Of a stretch of 7,990 nt of DNA, positions 1 through 7,481 are shown piece by piece. The stretch's first letter is position 1, and the number at the start of each line of letters is the position of its first letter. The position numbers and the translations under genes are program-made. The stretch lies in NCBI GenBank assembly GCA_937897315.1, contig CALCNS010000015.1:1-7990 (forward strand), in the 5' to 3' direction. Source of the DNA: an uncultured Bacillota bacterium. Lineage in GTDB: Bacteria; Bacillota; JAAYKD01. The notes under the pieces are model-generated. The model was not told the origin of the DNA and did no database searches. It saw only the letters and a program-made list of their open reading frames with translations.

Positions 1-1393
1 AGATACCGCCTTAGGGGTTTTATTGGCAGATAAAGAAAGAGCACCGCTTTGGGCGAGCGAATTGGATCGACTAAACAATGAACGAAAGAAAACCGAACAA
101 AGAATTCAGGAAGAAGCCCTACAACAGTGGCTCAATATGAGTGAAGAAGATAAGAAAGCATCTGCATACGTTTTTTATGCACCTCACTGGCACCACGGTG
201 TTTTAGGAATCGTTGCATCTCGACTCAGCGACAGCTTAAAGGTGCCGGTATTTGTATGTGCAGACGATAATAACCTCATTCGTGGGTCGGGTAGAGCTCC
301 TCAGGGTTATCATCTATATCAAATGCTAACACAAGAGAATGATTTATGGCTAAAATATGGTGGTCATGCGCAGGCCGCAGGTATTAGTTTTGAGAAGAGT
401 CGTTTAATGGAAGTCCGGCAACGCTTGCAGCAATCAGCGAAAGCTGTATTGGAACAGAATGAGAATGAAACCTTTACTTCAATTGATGTGGAATTGGATT
501 ATACTGTGGATTTGGTTAGGCAGCAACAGGAATTTAGCTGTATGGAACCGTTTGGTTCGGAGAACGAAGAACCGTTGGTTTTGTTACGACATGCACAAAT
601 TCTACAAGCAAAAGGGCTCTCCCAAAATCAGCATATCCAATTGACCTTTCAATTTGGGCCCAGAAGATATACGGGTTTTGCTTGGCGGAGCGGGGAACAC
701 CTAGGGGATTTTCACGACTTTATGGATTTAGCCGTTCGATTACAAATCAGCCAATTTCGAGGAAAAGAAGAATTCCGTGTGGAGATTGTGGACTGGCGAA
801 GTTCTAGGTTGGACGATTATGAATTGATGAAAGAGATTCGAGCCCATGCAATTGATTCAGGATTTGTTTATCACTTACCGGAAAGCCGAATGCTGTTAGC
901 AGAAAGTGGTTATGTACCCTTGCAGCAGTTACCTCAGGTACAACGAAATCAAACATTTCCTTTTTTGCCACTTCCAGTGATTGGAACTGCGGAAAAGAAA
1001 GAGTTGTATTGGATGGATCCACCCTTTCAGACGAATACTCCTGGTAAAGTCTTGTTTCAGAAAGATAAGGAAGCGGAATGGAAGCAGATACTTTATTGGT
1101 TGCTACCAGACAGAATTCATTTGTTATCTTGGTACCGTTGGATTAAAGAGAAGGGACAAGACCTATCCTTGTCACAAAGTCAAAGCAATCCGGGAAATCT
1201 CACGGAATTTTTAACGGAAATCGCTTTGGAAAATGTATACTATATATTTGAGAAAGCGGGATTAGGTAAGAAACATCTAGCCATGTTTGTGCTGCTTGAA
1301 CCCAATGGAACGAAGGTGGATTTAGAAAAAGTTCCTGAGTTTCTACACATACAGGAGATTCGGGAAAGACTGTTAGATCAGGGATGCTCATAG
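1..1393 (+). CDS. recJ: Single-stranded-DNA-specific exonuclease RecJ, C-terminal part (5' end outside window)
   Basis: RecJ degrades single-stranded DNA 5' to 3' in recombination and repair. The reading frame is open from base 2 to the TAG at 1391-1393, giving 463 residues; Bacillota RecJ proteins are roughly 780, so the N-terminal catalytic DHH domain is missing only because the window begins late. Numbering from base 2, the DHHA1 domain shows HWHHGVLGIVASR from residue 62, an SGR motif, and GGHAQAAG from residue 120 (G120, G121, H122). An OB-fold-like stretch follows (about residues 180-270, with MEPFG at its front). The last ~190 residues match in position and character the extra C-terminal domain of Bacillota RecJ, though that part is poorly conserved. 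The TTG at 23 is inside the conserved frame and is not a start. rel follows after 15 bp, so the two are probably cotranscribed. Family assignment is firm; the domain edges are estimates. Confidence 0.95.
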   Translation, partial: DTALGVLLADKERAPLWASELDRLNNERKKTEQRIQEEALQQWLNMSEEDKKASAYVFYAPHWHHGVLGIVASRLSDSLKVPVFVCADDNNLIRGSGRAPQGYHLYQMLTQENDLWLKYGGHAQAAGISFEKSRLMEVRQRLQQSAKAVLEQNENETFTSIDVELDYTVDLVRQQQEFSCMEPFGSENEEPLVLLRHAQILQAKGLSQNQHIQLTFQFGPRRYTGFAWRSGEHLGDFHDFMDLAVRLQISQFRGKEEFRVEIVDWRSSRLDDYELMKEIRAHAIDSGFVYHLPESRMLLAESGYVPLQQLPQVQRNQTFPFLPLPVIGTAEKKELYWMDPPFQTNTPGKVLFQKDKEAEWKQILYWLLPDRIHLLSWYRWIKEKGQDLSLSQSQSNPGNLTEFLTEIALENVYYIFEKAGLGKKHLAMFVLLEPNGTKVDLEKVPEFLHIQEIRERLLDQGCS

Positions 1394-1408
1394 AAAGGGG
1401 ACCTTTTT

Positions 1409-3592
1409 ATGATTTGGTCGGAACTGGCAGAGGATATTCGCCTATATATGCCCGCAGATAAACTCGAAGTAGTGGAAAGGGTTTATAGTGTAGCAGAAGA
1501 GGCACATCGTCAGCAAAAGCGGATAACGGGTGAACCTTACATTGTTCACCCTCTTTCTGTTGCCAAAATTCTCGCTGAGAGCAAGTTGGATGCAACCTCT
1601 CTTACAGCCGCTCTTTTACATGACACTCTGGAAGACACCGACCTTACTTACGAACAGCTACAGGCACAATTTGGACTTGACGTAGCCCAAATAGTAGATG
1701 GAGTCACCAAACTTGAGAAATTAGATTTTAGCAATCTACTGGAGCATCAGACAGAGAATTATCGAAAAATGTTTTTGGCTATGGCAAAAGATATGCGTGT
1801 CATATTGATAAAACTAGCAGACCGGCTTCATAACATGCGCACGCTGAAGGTTCACACTTTGGAGAAACAAAAAAGTATAGCCAAAGAAACTATGGATATC
1901 TATGCTCCATTGGCTGGGCGGCTTGGTATTAATTCCATGAAGTGGGAGTTAGAAGACTTAGCCTTTCGCTACTTGAACCCAGATATGTACTTTCAAATTA
2001 GTGCTTTTGTAAAGCATAAAAGAGAAGAACGAGAAGCGGAAGTTCAAGCTGCTGCACAAACGTTGAGAACCAAACTTGCAGAAGAAGGTTTGAAAGCAGA
2101 TGTGTATGGAAGAGCGAAACATTTTTATAGCATTTATCGGAAAATGGAAGAAAAGCAAATCGGATTCGATGAAATCTACGACGTCTTGGCGATTCGAGTC
2201 ATCGTCAGCACGGTTCGCGAATGTTATGACGTGTTAGGATTTGTTCATTCAGAATGGAGACCTATTTTAGGCCGGTTCAAAGATTATATCGCCGTTCCGA
2301 AAAGCAATCAATATCAATCTCTTCATACGACCGTGGCCATAGATGCTTCAGATCCTTTGGAAATTCAAATTCGAACTCATGAAATGCACGAGATTGCAGA
2401 ATATGGTGTCGCTGCACACTGGATTTACAAAGAAAAAGGAAAACCCAGAAAGAACGAAGATTTTCAGAAAATGCTATGGCTAAGGCAAATCTTGGAGCTG
2501 CAGAATCAAACTTCTGGAGCTAGCGAATACATGGATCAGCTTCAGAATAACATACTCATGGATGAAGTCTTTGTCTTTACACCAAAAGGAGATTTGATTG
2601 AAATGCCGGCGGACTCCACTCCTATTGACTTTGCTTATCGTGTCCATACCGATGTTGGACATCGCTGCATAGGAGCTAAGATTAATGGACGGATTGTTCA
2701 ATTAAATGCGACCTTAGAAAATGGGGACGTCGTTGAAATCATTACCTCAAAGCAAGCCAATGGTCCATCACGGGATTGGCTCAATATCGTGAAAACGGCT
2801 GCAGCACGCTCAAAGATACGCCAGTGGTTTAAACGCCTAAATCGGGACGAGAGCATACTGAAAGGGTCGGAATTACTGGAACGAGAACTAAAAAAGCAGC
2901 TGATAAAAGAGGAGCACCTTACCGTTGAGAGCATGAAAATTCTACCCTTCGAAGTCGTTTTAAAGGAGTTCAATGTTCAAAATCAACAAGACTTATTAGC
3001 TGCTATAGGATATGCCGATCTCTCTCCTCAAGTGGTGATACATCGTTTGTTGGAAGAGCTAAAGAAAAAGATTCCTGAGACATTACCCGATACCAGAGAA
3101 TTGTTAGATCAAATTCAGCTGGGAGGTAAAAAGAAGGAGTCAGCCGGCATTATTATTGACGATATAGATAATATCGCGGTAAAATTAGCCCGCTGTTGTA
3201 ATCCGATACCGGGAGACCCCATCGTGGGATATGTAACCCGTGGGAGAGGAGTATCGATTCACCATCGTGATTGTACGAATATAGTTGGGGTACAAGAGCA
3301 AGGACGTCTGCTCCCCGCTAAGTGGGGAAGTAAGAAGGTAGGACCTTTCATAGTGGCCTTAACCGTAACAGCATTGGATTATGTCGGTTTGTTGCAGCAG
3401 ATACTGCTCTCCATCAGTGACAGTAAAGCATCGATTGCACAAATCAAAGCAAGGACCAACAAAAGTGGATTGGCCTTAGTGGATCTCCATATTGAAGTCA
3501 AAGATAAAGAACATATGGATGGTATCGTTGAAAAGTTAAAGAAAATTCGAGATGTCTACCATGTGGAACATATGACACACAGAAAAGGATAG
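1409..3592 (+). CDS. relA: Bifunctional (p)ppGpp synthetase/hydrolase Rel (RelA/SpoT family)
   Basis: This is the long ribosome-associated alarmone enzyme of the stringent response: it makes (p)ppGpp from ATP plus GDP or GTP and also degrades it. At 727 residues it is the normal full length. By alignment from memory with the Streptococcus Rel enzyme, the hydrolase residues are R38, H47, H71-D72, E75-D76 and D138. The synthetase keeps R235, D258, Y302 and E318. RFKD at 289-292 is the signature of bifunctional enzymes, where monofunctional RelA carries an acidic variant. A TGS domain follows (about 384-448), then a helical region, a zinc-finger-like segment with C596, C597, H618 and C622, and a C-terminal ACT domain (about 647-720). 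Both active sites look intact. An AAAGGGGA ribosome site (1395-1401 region) precedes the ATG by about 7 bases. In Bacillus an apt gene sits between recJ and relA; here it is absent. Confidence 0.97.
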   Translation: MIWSELAEDIRLYMPADKLEVVERVYSVAEEAHRQQKRITGEPYIVHPLSVAKILAESKLDATSLTAALLHDTLEDTDLTYEQLQAQFGLDVAQIVDGVTKLEKLDFSNLLEHQTENYRKMFLAMAKDMRVILIKLADRLHNMRTLKVHTLEKQKSIAKETMDIYAPLAGRLGINSMKWELEDLAFRYLNPDMYFQISAFVKHKREEREAEVQAAAQTLRTKLAEEGLKADVYGRAKHFYSIYRKMEEKQIGFDEIYDVLAIRVIVSTVRECYDVLGFVHSEWRPILGRFKDYIAVPKSNQYQSLHTTVAIDASDPLEIQIRTHEMHEIAEYGVAAHWIYKEKGKPRKNEDFQKMLWLRQILELQNQTSGASEYMDQLQNNILMDEVFVFTPKGDLIEMPADSTPIDFAYRVHTDVGHRCIGAKINGRIVQLNATLENGDVVEIITSKQANGPSRDWLNIVKTAAARSKIRQWFKRLNRDESILKGSELLERELKKQLIKEEHLTVESMKILPFEVVLKEFNVQNQQDLLAAIGYADLSPQVVIHRLLEELKKKIPETLPDTRELLDQIQLGGKKKESAGIIIDDIDNIAVKLARCCNPIPGDPIVGYVTRGRGVSIHHRDCTNIVGVQEQGRLLPAKWGSKKVGPFIVALTVTALDYVGLLQQILLSISDSKASIAQIKARTNKSGLALVDLHIEVKDKEHMDGIVEKLKKIRDVYHVEHMTHRKG

Positions 3593-3603
3593 AGGTTTTC
3601 GCG

Positions 3604-4053
3604 ATGAGAGCAGTGATTCAACGAGTCAAGCAAGCAAAGGTAGAAGTTTTAGGAGAAGTCATCGGAAAGATCCAAGAGGGCTTGTTGGTTTTTCTGGGAG
3701 TAGGCCAAGAGGATACTTATGAAGATTGTCACTATATTGCAGAGAAAGTCGCTCACCTTAGGATTTTTCAAGATGTACAAGATAAGATGAATCTTTCTGT
3801 CCTTGATACCAAGGGGGATATTCTCTTGATTTCTCAATTCACTTTGTATGGTGACGCCAGAAAGGGAAGACGTCCCAGTTTTAGTGATGCATCGGCTCCT
3901 GAATGGGGTGCTACGCTCTATGAAAAGACAGCAAGCTTGTTGAGAGAAAAAGGAATTCGTGTGGAGACAGGTCAGTTTCAAGCACACATGATGGTAGATC
4001 TGATGAATGACGGCCCCGTCACCATACTCTTGGACAGCAAAAAGCAGTTTTGA
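3604..4053 (+). CDS. dtd: D-aminoacyl-tRNA deacylase (D-Tyr-tRNA(Tyr) deacylase)
   Basis: Dtd removes D-amino acids, and also mischarged glycine, from tRNA, so it protects translation fidelity in the cytoplasm. The 149-residue length is the usual one. The N-terminus MRAVIQRV is typical. The two signature active-site segments are present: SQFTLY at 77-82, followed by [11 protein letters not shown], and NDGPVT at 135-140, whose Gly-Pro pair gives the family its chiral selectivity. The ATG lies 11 bp after the rel stop, and an AGAGGT ribosome site at 3591-3596 overlaps that stop codon, which suggests coupled translation. Immediate linkage of rel and dtd is widespread in Bacillota. A 172-residue open frame on the opposite strand (3649-4167) is a shadow of this gene. 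Confidence 0.96.
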   Translation: MRAVIQRVKQAKVEVLGEVIGKIQEGLLVFLGVGQEDTYEDCHYIAEKVAHLRIFQDVQDKMNLSVLDTKGDILLISQFTLYGDARKGRRPSFSDASAPEWGATLYEKTASLLREKGIRVETGQFQAHMMVDLMNDGPVTILLDSKKQF

Positions 4054-4061
4054 GGTAGAAG

Positions 4062-4721
4062 ATGCAACATATTCACAAAATGAGAGTAGGACCCATGTCG
4101 TCCAATGCGTACTTGGTGTCGAATGAACTCGGTCAGGCCTTTTTAGTGGATGCCGGAGGAAACGCAAAGGAAATTCTGCAGATCATTCAAGATAGGCAAC
4201 TCACACTAACCATGATACTAAATACTCACGGTCACTTCGATCATATCCTAGCAAATCAGGAAATTATGGCTGCGACAGGAGCTAAACTTTATATTCATGA
4301 GGCAGATTATCCAGCGCTTTTTGACGTCAATCTGAATTTAGCAGGGCATTTTGCGACAAAATATCTCCCCGTCCATGACGCGATTCCAATTACCGATGGT
4401 CAAAACCTCGGTTTTGGAAAAGAATCCATTCAAGTCCTTCATACACCCGGACATACTCCGGGAGGAGTATGCTACTTATATCAGAATTATCTTTTTACCG
4501 GCGATACCTTATTTGCGGGTACGATTGGTCGAACCGATTTGATAGGCGGGGATTTTCAACAGCTAATGCATTCGATTCTTTCCCTGATGTCTTTATCGGA
4601 TGCGGTTCAAATTTTACCGGGGCATCAGGGTTCAAGTGATATTGGTACAGAAAGGAATACCAATCCATGGATACGAAAAGCAAGGACTTACCTGCACCCG
4701 AACGACCATGGGGATTGTTAA
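4062..4721 (+). CDS. Metallo-beta-lactamase-fold hydrolase (glyoxalase II-like)
   Basis: This 219-residue soluble protein belongs to the metallo-beta-lactamase superfamily, in the group resembling hydroxyacylglutathione hydrolase. The dinuclear metal ligands are all visible: THGHFDH at 55-61 (H56, H58, D60, H61), H131 in HTPGHTPGG, D148 in FTGDTLF, and H188 in PGHQG. The GTERNTNPW segment near the C-terminus is also typical. The substrate cannot be told from sequence; thioester hydrolysis such as S-lactoylglutathione-type or persulfide chemistry is possible. An AGGT-type ribosome site (GAGGT, 4052-4056) overlaps the dtd stop and lies 5 bases before the ATG. The last ~18 residues are encoded in DNA shared with the hemZ start. 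A homologue at this position between dtd and hemZ is, from memory, common in Clostridia, but its role there is not established. Confidence 0.92.
   Translation: MQHIHKMRVGPMSSNAYLVSNELGQAFLVDAGGNAKEILQIIQDRQLTLTMILNTHGHFDHILANQEIMAATGAKLYIHEADYPALFDVNLNLAGHFATKYLPVHDAIPITDGQNLGFGKESIQVLHTPGHTPGGVCYLYQNYLFTGDTLFAGTIGRTDLIGGDFQQLMHSILSLMSLSDAVQILPGHQGSSDIGTERNTNPWIRKARTYLHPNDHGDC
4651..4656 (+). promoter_or_regulatory. Ribosome binding site fixing the hemZ start
   Basis: AAAGGA lies 10 bases before the ATG at 4667. An in-frame TGA at 4637-4639 blocks any longer hemZ frame. The conserved HemZ segment beginning at PWGLLKGVRP (4706 onward) excludes any later start, so the start must lie inside the upstream hydrolase gene. 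Confidence 0.6.
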
Positions 4722-5893
4722 AGGGAGTACGTCCAGGAAAAATCGTGCACCAGTTATGGGAAGAAGGCCAAACCGATCAAAATGTGAAAGACTTCTTACG
4801 CTCTAGGTATGAAGTAACGGAAGAGAAAGCAGAGCTTCTCCTTCGGGTTTGCCATGAGGAAAGAAAGTGCTTCTACTCCCGGGTAGCTCCGGAACAGGAC
4901 TGGGGAATGTATATTGGAGTTCCCTTTTGCCCCAGCCGTTGTGTGTATTGCTCCTTTCCCTCTCATTCCATGAAGCAAGTCGGACATCTACTGGAACCAT
5001 TTTATCATCAACTTTTACTGGAAATGGAACAAACGATTCAGGATTTCCCGGAGTTGAAACAACTCGTCACCCTTTTGTACATTGGAGGAGGAACACCTTC
5101 CTGCTTACATTCTCAGCAAATAGAACAATTACTGGACCTGTTAAGGCAGAATTTTCCCCGCTTACAAGAGATTACTTTTGAAGGCGGCAGACCCGAAATG
5201 ATGACAGAAGAACTGTTAGGGACGTTGTTTACGCGAGTGGACCGCATCTGCATCAATCCACAGACGCTACAAGATACTACCTTGCGGCGTATAGGAAGAT
5301 ACCATACTGCAAAGGATGCCGTTTGGGCTATGGAAAATGCACGTAAAATTGGGTTTACATGGATCAACATGGACCTAATAGCGGGACTTCCGGGAGAGTC
5401 TGAGGAGGATTTTGTGGACTCCTTACAGAAAGTTATCTATCTTCAACCGGAGAATGTAACGGTGCATGCGTTAGCCATTAAACGGGCTTCCCCACTAAAA
5501 CATGAAACTCAAATTCTTCATTCTTTAAGTCATGAAAGAGTGGAAGCCATGATTCGCCAATCTCATACCCTACTGTCGGAGTCAGGGTACCTTCCATATT
5601 ACCTCTACCGCCAAAGAGATATCATGGCAGGTGCAGAAAATATTGGATATACCAAACCAGGTTATGCCAGCCGTTATAATGCTTTAATGATAGCAGAACG
5701 AATGAATATACTTGGTTTTGGTGTTGGGGCAGCTACAAAACTACTTGTACAAAAGCAAGAGAACCTGGACATTCGCCGAATAGCCAATCCAAAAGACTTA
5801 TTCGTTTATTTAGAGAGAGGACCCAAAGAGAATGCAGAAATGAAATATGCAACACTCAGCAGAATATTAAGAGGTGAAAGTGATGATCATTAA
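4667..5893 (+). CDS. hemZ: HemZ-type radical SAM protein (coproporphyrinogen III oxidase-like), short N-terminus
   Basis: HemZ proteins are radical S-adenosylmethionine enzymes related to HemN, the oxygen-independent coproporphyrinogen III oxidase of heme synthesis. Their exact reaction is less certain than that of HemN. The 408-residue product carries the 4Fe-4S motif C88-x3-C92-x2-C95 within GVPFCPSRCVYCSFP, then YIGGGTP (138-144), EGGRPE (172-177), INPQT, NMDLIAGLPGE (234-244), TVHALAIKRAS and YYLYRQ, the normal order for this subfamily. HemZ proteins I remember are about 470-500 residues and have an extra N-terminal region before the WG-L-GVRP segment; here that segment begins at residue 15, so the region is missing. 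The start ATG lies within the hydrolase gene, a 55-bp overlap forced by an upstream stop. hisS overlaps the 3' end by 11 bp. The core looks intact, so it is probably functional rather than a pseudogene. Confidence 0.88.
   Translation: MDTKSKDLPAPERPWGLLKGVRPGKIVHQLWEEGQTDQNVKDFLRSRYEVTEEKAELLLRVCHEERKCFYSRVAPEQDWGMYIGVPFCPSRCVYCSFPSHSMKQVGHLLEPFYHQLLLEMEQTIQDFPELKQLVTLLYIGGGTPSCLHSQQIEQLLDLLRQNFPRLQEITFEGGRPEMMTEELLGTLFTRVDRICINPQTLQDTTLRRIGRYHTAKDAVWAMENARKIGFTWINMDLIAGLPGESEEDFVDSLQKVIYLQPENVTVHALAIKRASPLKHETQILHSLSHERVEAMIRQSHTLLSESGYLPYYLYRQRDIMAGAENIGYTKPGYASRYNALMIAERMNILGFGVGAATKLLVQKQENLDIRRIANPKDLFVYLERGPKENAEMKYATLSRILRGESDDH
5869..5877 (+). promoter_or_regulatory. Ribosome binding site deciding the hisS start
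   Basis: AAGAGGTGA, close to the ideal Shine-Dalgarno sequence, lies 5 bases before the ATG at 5883. The in-frame GTG codons at 5874 and 5880 are inside or too close to it, so the ATG is preferred. The site lies within the 3' end of hemZ. Confidence 0.75.
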
Positions 5894-7163
5894 TGGACCC
5901 AGAGGAACTGTGGATATTATGCCAGAAGAAAGCCGAATTTGGCGTTATGTGGAATCGGTTTTTGCAGAAACCTGCGATGCTTTCGGGTATGGTGAATTAC
6001 GATTACCCATATTCGAACATAGTGAACTCTATTTGCGTGGTGTAGGTGAAACGACCGATATCGTACAAAAAGAGATGTACACCTTTTCAGATCGTGGGCA
6101 GCGCTCCATTACTCTTCGACCGGAAGGAACAGCAGGAGTAGTTCGCTCATTTCTAGAGCATAAAATGCAAAATCAACCGTTACCCATCAAACTATATTAT
6201 AATGGTCCTATGTTCCGATATGAACGACCGGAAGCAGGTCGGTTTCGCCAGTTCAGTCAAATTGGCTTTGAGGCCATAGGAAGTCATGACGCTTCTATGG
6301 ATGCAGAAATTATCGGATTGACCATGGAATTTTACAGGCGGTTGGGCATTCCCCAAGCTGAACTGAAAATCAACAGTGTCGGTTGCCCCAAATGCCGACC
6401 TGTTCATCGACAAGCCCTTATCGAGTATCTACAACCACATCGAGAAGAGCTTTGTGATGATTGTAAAGGTCGTATGGAGAAAAATCCACTACGAATGTTT
6501 GACTGTAAAAACCCTCACTGTCAAGTGATTTTGACGGGAGCACCTCGGATCTCTGAATACTTATGTGATGATTGTCAAGAGCACTTTCATCAACTACAAG
6601 GATACCTACAGCAGTATCATTTGCAGTATGTCATTGAACCCGAATTGGTTCGTGGCTTAGACTATTATACTCGCACCGTTTTTGAAGTCTATTATCCCGA
6701 CAAAGCGGTGTTAGCCTCTGCGATCGGTGCTGGAGGTCGATACAATGGTTTGGTCGCCGAGTTGGGGGGTAACGATTTACCCGGTGTGGGAGTCGCCATG
6801 GGGGTCGATCGTGCAGTGATGGTGTTAAAGAGTACTCAACAAAAAGAAATCATTTCTCCACGAATGCAGCTTTTTGTCGCTGCCATGGGAAAAGAGGCAC
6901 AACTAGCAGCGACTGAAATCATCGCTACCTTACGCCGAGACGGGATTTACTGTGATCAGGATTATTTAGGTCGTAGCTTGAAATCGCAGATGAAAGCAGC
7001 AGATAAAGCTGGGGCTCGATTCACCGTCATTATTGGTGAAGAGGAGTTGGCCAAACAAAGTTATTTGGTGCGGGATATGGACCAGAAAACGCAGTGGGAG
7101 CTTCCTCGTGAGGACCTTCTCCAGCTGATTCGCGATGCCCAATCGACGGCAAAAAGAAAATAA
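5883..7163 (+). CDS. hisS: Histidyl-tRNA synthetase (class II)
   Basis: HisRS charges tRNA-His with histidine. From the ATG at 5883 the protein is 426 residues, normal for bacteria, and starts MIINGPRGTVDIMPEE, like its family. The class II core shows RPEGT (79-83), motif 2 FRYERPEAGRFRQF (111-124), the histidine-specific segment LVRGLDYYTRTVFE (255-268), AGGRYNGLV, and motif 3 GVGVAMGVDR (301-310). The last ~100 residues form the anticodon-binding domain. The insertion domain has four cysteine pairs (about 168/171, 191/194, 208/213, 228/231), as in HisRS of many Bacillota, possibly binding metal. The start overlaps the hemZ stop by 11 bp, suggesting coupled translation. There is no room for a T-box leader upstream. 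aspS, which often follows hisS in Bacillota, is absent; a 6S RNA promoter begins 1 bp after the stop. Confidence 0.96.
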   Translation: MIINGPRGTVDIMPEESRIWRYVESVFAETCDAFGYGELRLPIFEHSELYLRGVGETTDIVQKEMYTFSDRGQRSITLRPEGTAGVVRSFLEHKMQNQPLPIKLYYNGPMFRYERPEAGRFRQFSQIGFEAIGSHDASMDAEIIGLTMEFYRRLGIPQAELKINSVGCPKCRPVHRQALIEYLQPHREELCDDCKGRMEKNPLRMFDCKNPHCQVILTGAPRISEYLCDDCQEHFHQLQGYLQQYHLQYVIEPELVRGLDYYTRTVFEVYYPDKAVLASAIGAGGRYNGLVAELGGNDLPGVGVAMGVDRAVMVLKSTQQKEIISPRMQLFVAAMGKEAQLAATEIIATLRRDGIYCDQDYLGRSLKSQMKAADKAGARFTVIIGEEELAKQSYLVRDMDQKTQWELPREDLLQLIRDAQSTAKRK

Positions 7164-7164
7164 C

Positions 7165-7193
7165 TTGATTCGCGCTAAGGGCTATGATACAAT
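7165..7193 (+). promoter_or_regulatory. Sigma-A-type promoter for 6S RNA
   Basis: TTGATT (-35, 7165-7170) and TACAAT (-10, 7188-7193) are separated by 17 bases, with an extended -10 TGA at 7185-7187. This predicts transcription starting near 7200, exactly where the base-paired 6S rod begins. The -35 box starts one base after the hisS stop codon. Confidence 0.85.
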
Positions 7194-7199
7194 AAAGAT

Positions 7200-7372
7200 A
7201 GCCCTGCGATGTGCGCGAAGGATGGTTAGTTTTGAGCCAACATCAAAACATTTGGAGTCTTATATTTGTATGGTGCCCTATACTCTCTTGTGAGTATTCA
7301 GCCATGCGTGCGGACACCGCCCTGCAGTTTGCGCAGGTTCAAAAGCATCATTTGGAACGGCATTGTGGGGAT
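7200..7372 (+). ncRNA. ssrS: 6S RNA (SsrS/BsrA family), RNA polymerase regulator
   Basis: 6S RNA folds like an open promoter, binds housekeeping RNA polymerase holoenzyme and holds it back in stationary phase; it is released when polymerase copies a short product RNA from it. Here the ends close in a 10-bp stem (7202-7211 with 7361-7370, three G-U pairs). A 9-bp stem, TTTTGAGCC (7230-7238) with GGTTCAAAA (7336-7344), borders a large central bubble. The 3' side of the bubble can form a small hairpin (7321-7325 with 7333-7337). The apical arm has GTATGG (7268-7273) with CCATGC (7302-7307) and a tip stem ATACTC (7280-7285) with GAGTAT (7292-7297). Its promoter and terminator both fit. In B. subtilis the 6S-1 gene lies just past hisS-aspS, so the location also agrees. 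The ends are estimates: the primary transcript probably runs to about 7399 and is trimmed. Frames crossing it are spurious. Confidence 0.92.
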
Positions 7373-7375
7373 CAG

Positions 7376-7399
7376 AAACGGCCGCAAGGCCGTTTTTTT
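7376..7399 (+). terminator. Intrinsic terminator of 6S RNA, probably also of the recJ-hisS unit
   Basis: ACGGCC (7378-7383), a GCAA tetraloop and GGCCGT (7388-7393) form a perfect GC-rich stem, extended by two A-T pairs and followed by a run of seven T (7393-7399). It is the only clear terminator in the window. With none between hisS and the 6S gene, it probably also ends transcripts reading through from upstream. Confidence 0.93.
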
Positions 7400-7481
7400 G
7401 TGTACAGAAAGGTTTTACGGAAGGAATCAATTCTCCTCGGAGAGAAAAGAATAGGGAAGTTATTAGGAGAGGGATGGAGAT

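Noticed and set aside
23..25. TTG as a possible start of the first gene
   Set aside because: The frame is open to base 2 and conserved RecJ sequence continues upstream, so this is an internal leucine codon of a truncated gene.
3649..4167. 172-residue open frame on the minus strand
   Set aside because: It lies opposite dtd and the start of the hydrolase gene, both with clear family motifs; it has no recognisable domain and is a codon-bias shadow.
5874..5876. GTG at 5874 as the hisS start
   Set aside because: It lies inside the Shine-Dalgarno sequence that serves the ATG at 5883, and the family N-terminus matches the later start.
5820..5882. T-box or other riboswitch leader before hisS
   Set aside because: hemZ coding sequence runs into hisS with an 11-bp overlap, leaving no untranslated leader; no T-box sequence was seen.
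7432..7443. Small inverted repeat TCTC-CTCG-GAGA upstream of the threonine aldolase
   Set aside because: The 4-bp stem is too short to support an operator or terminator call, and no T-run follows.
7400..7481. Separate promoter for the threonine aldolase
   Set aside because: I tried several -35/-10 pairings and none had both acceptable boxes and 16-18 bp spacing; a promoter may exist but cannot be supported by eye.
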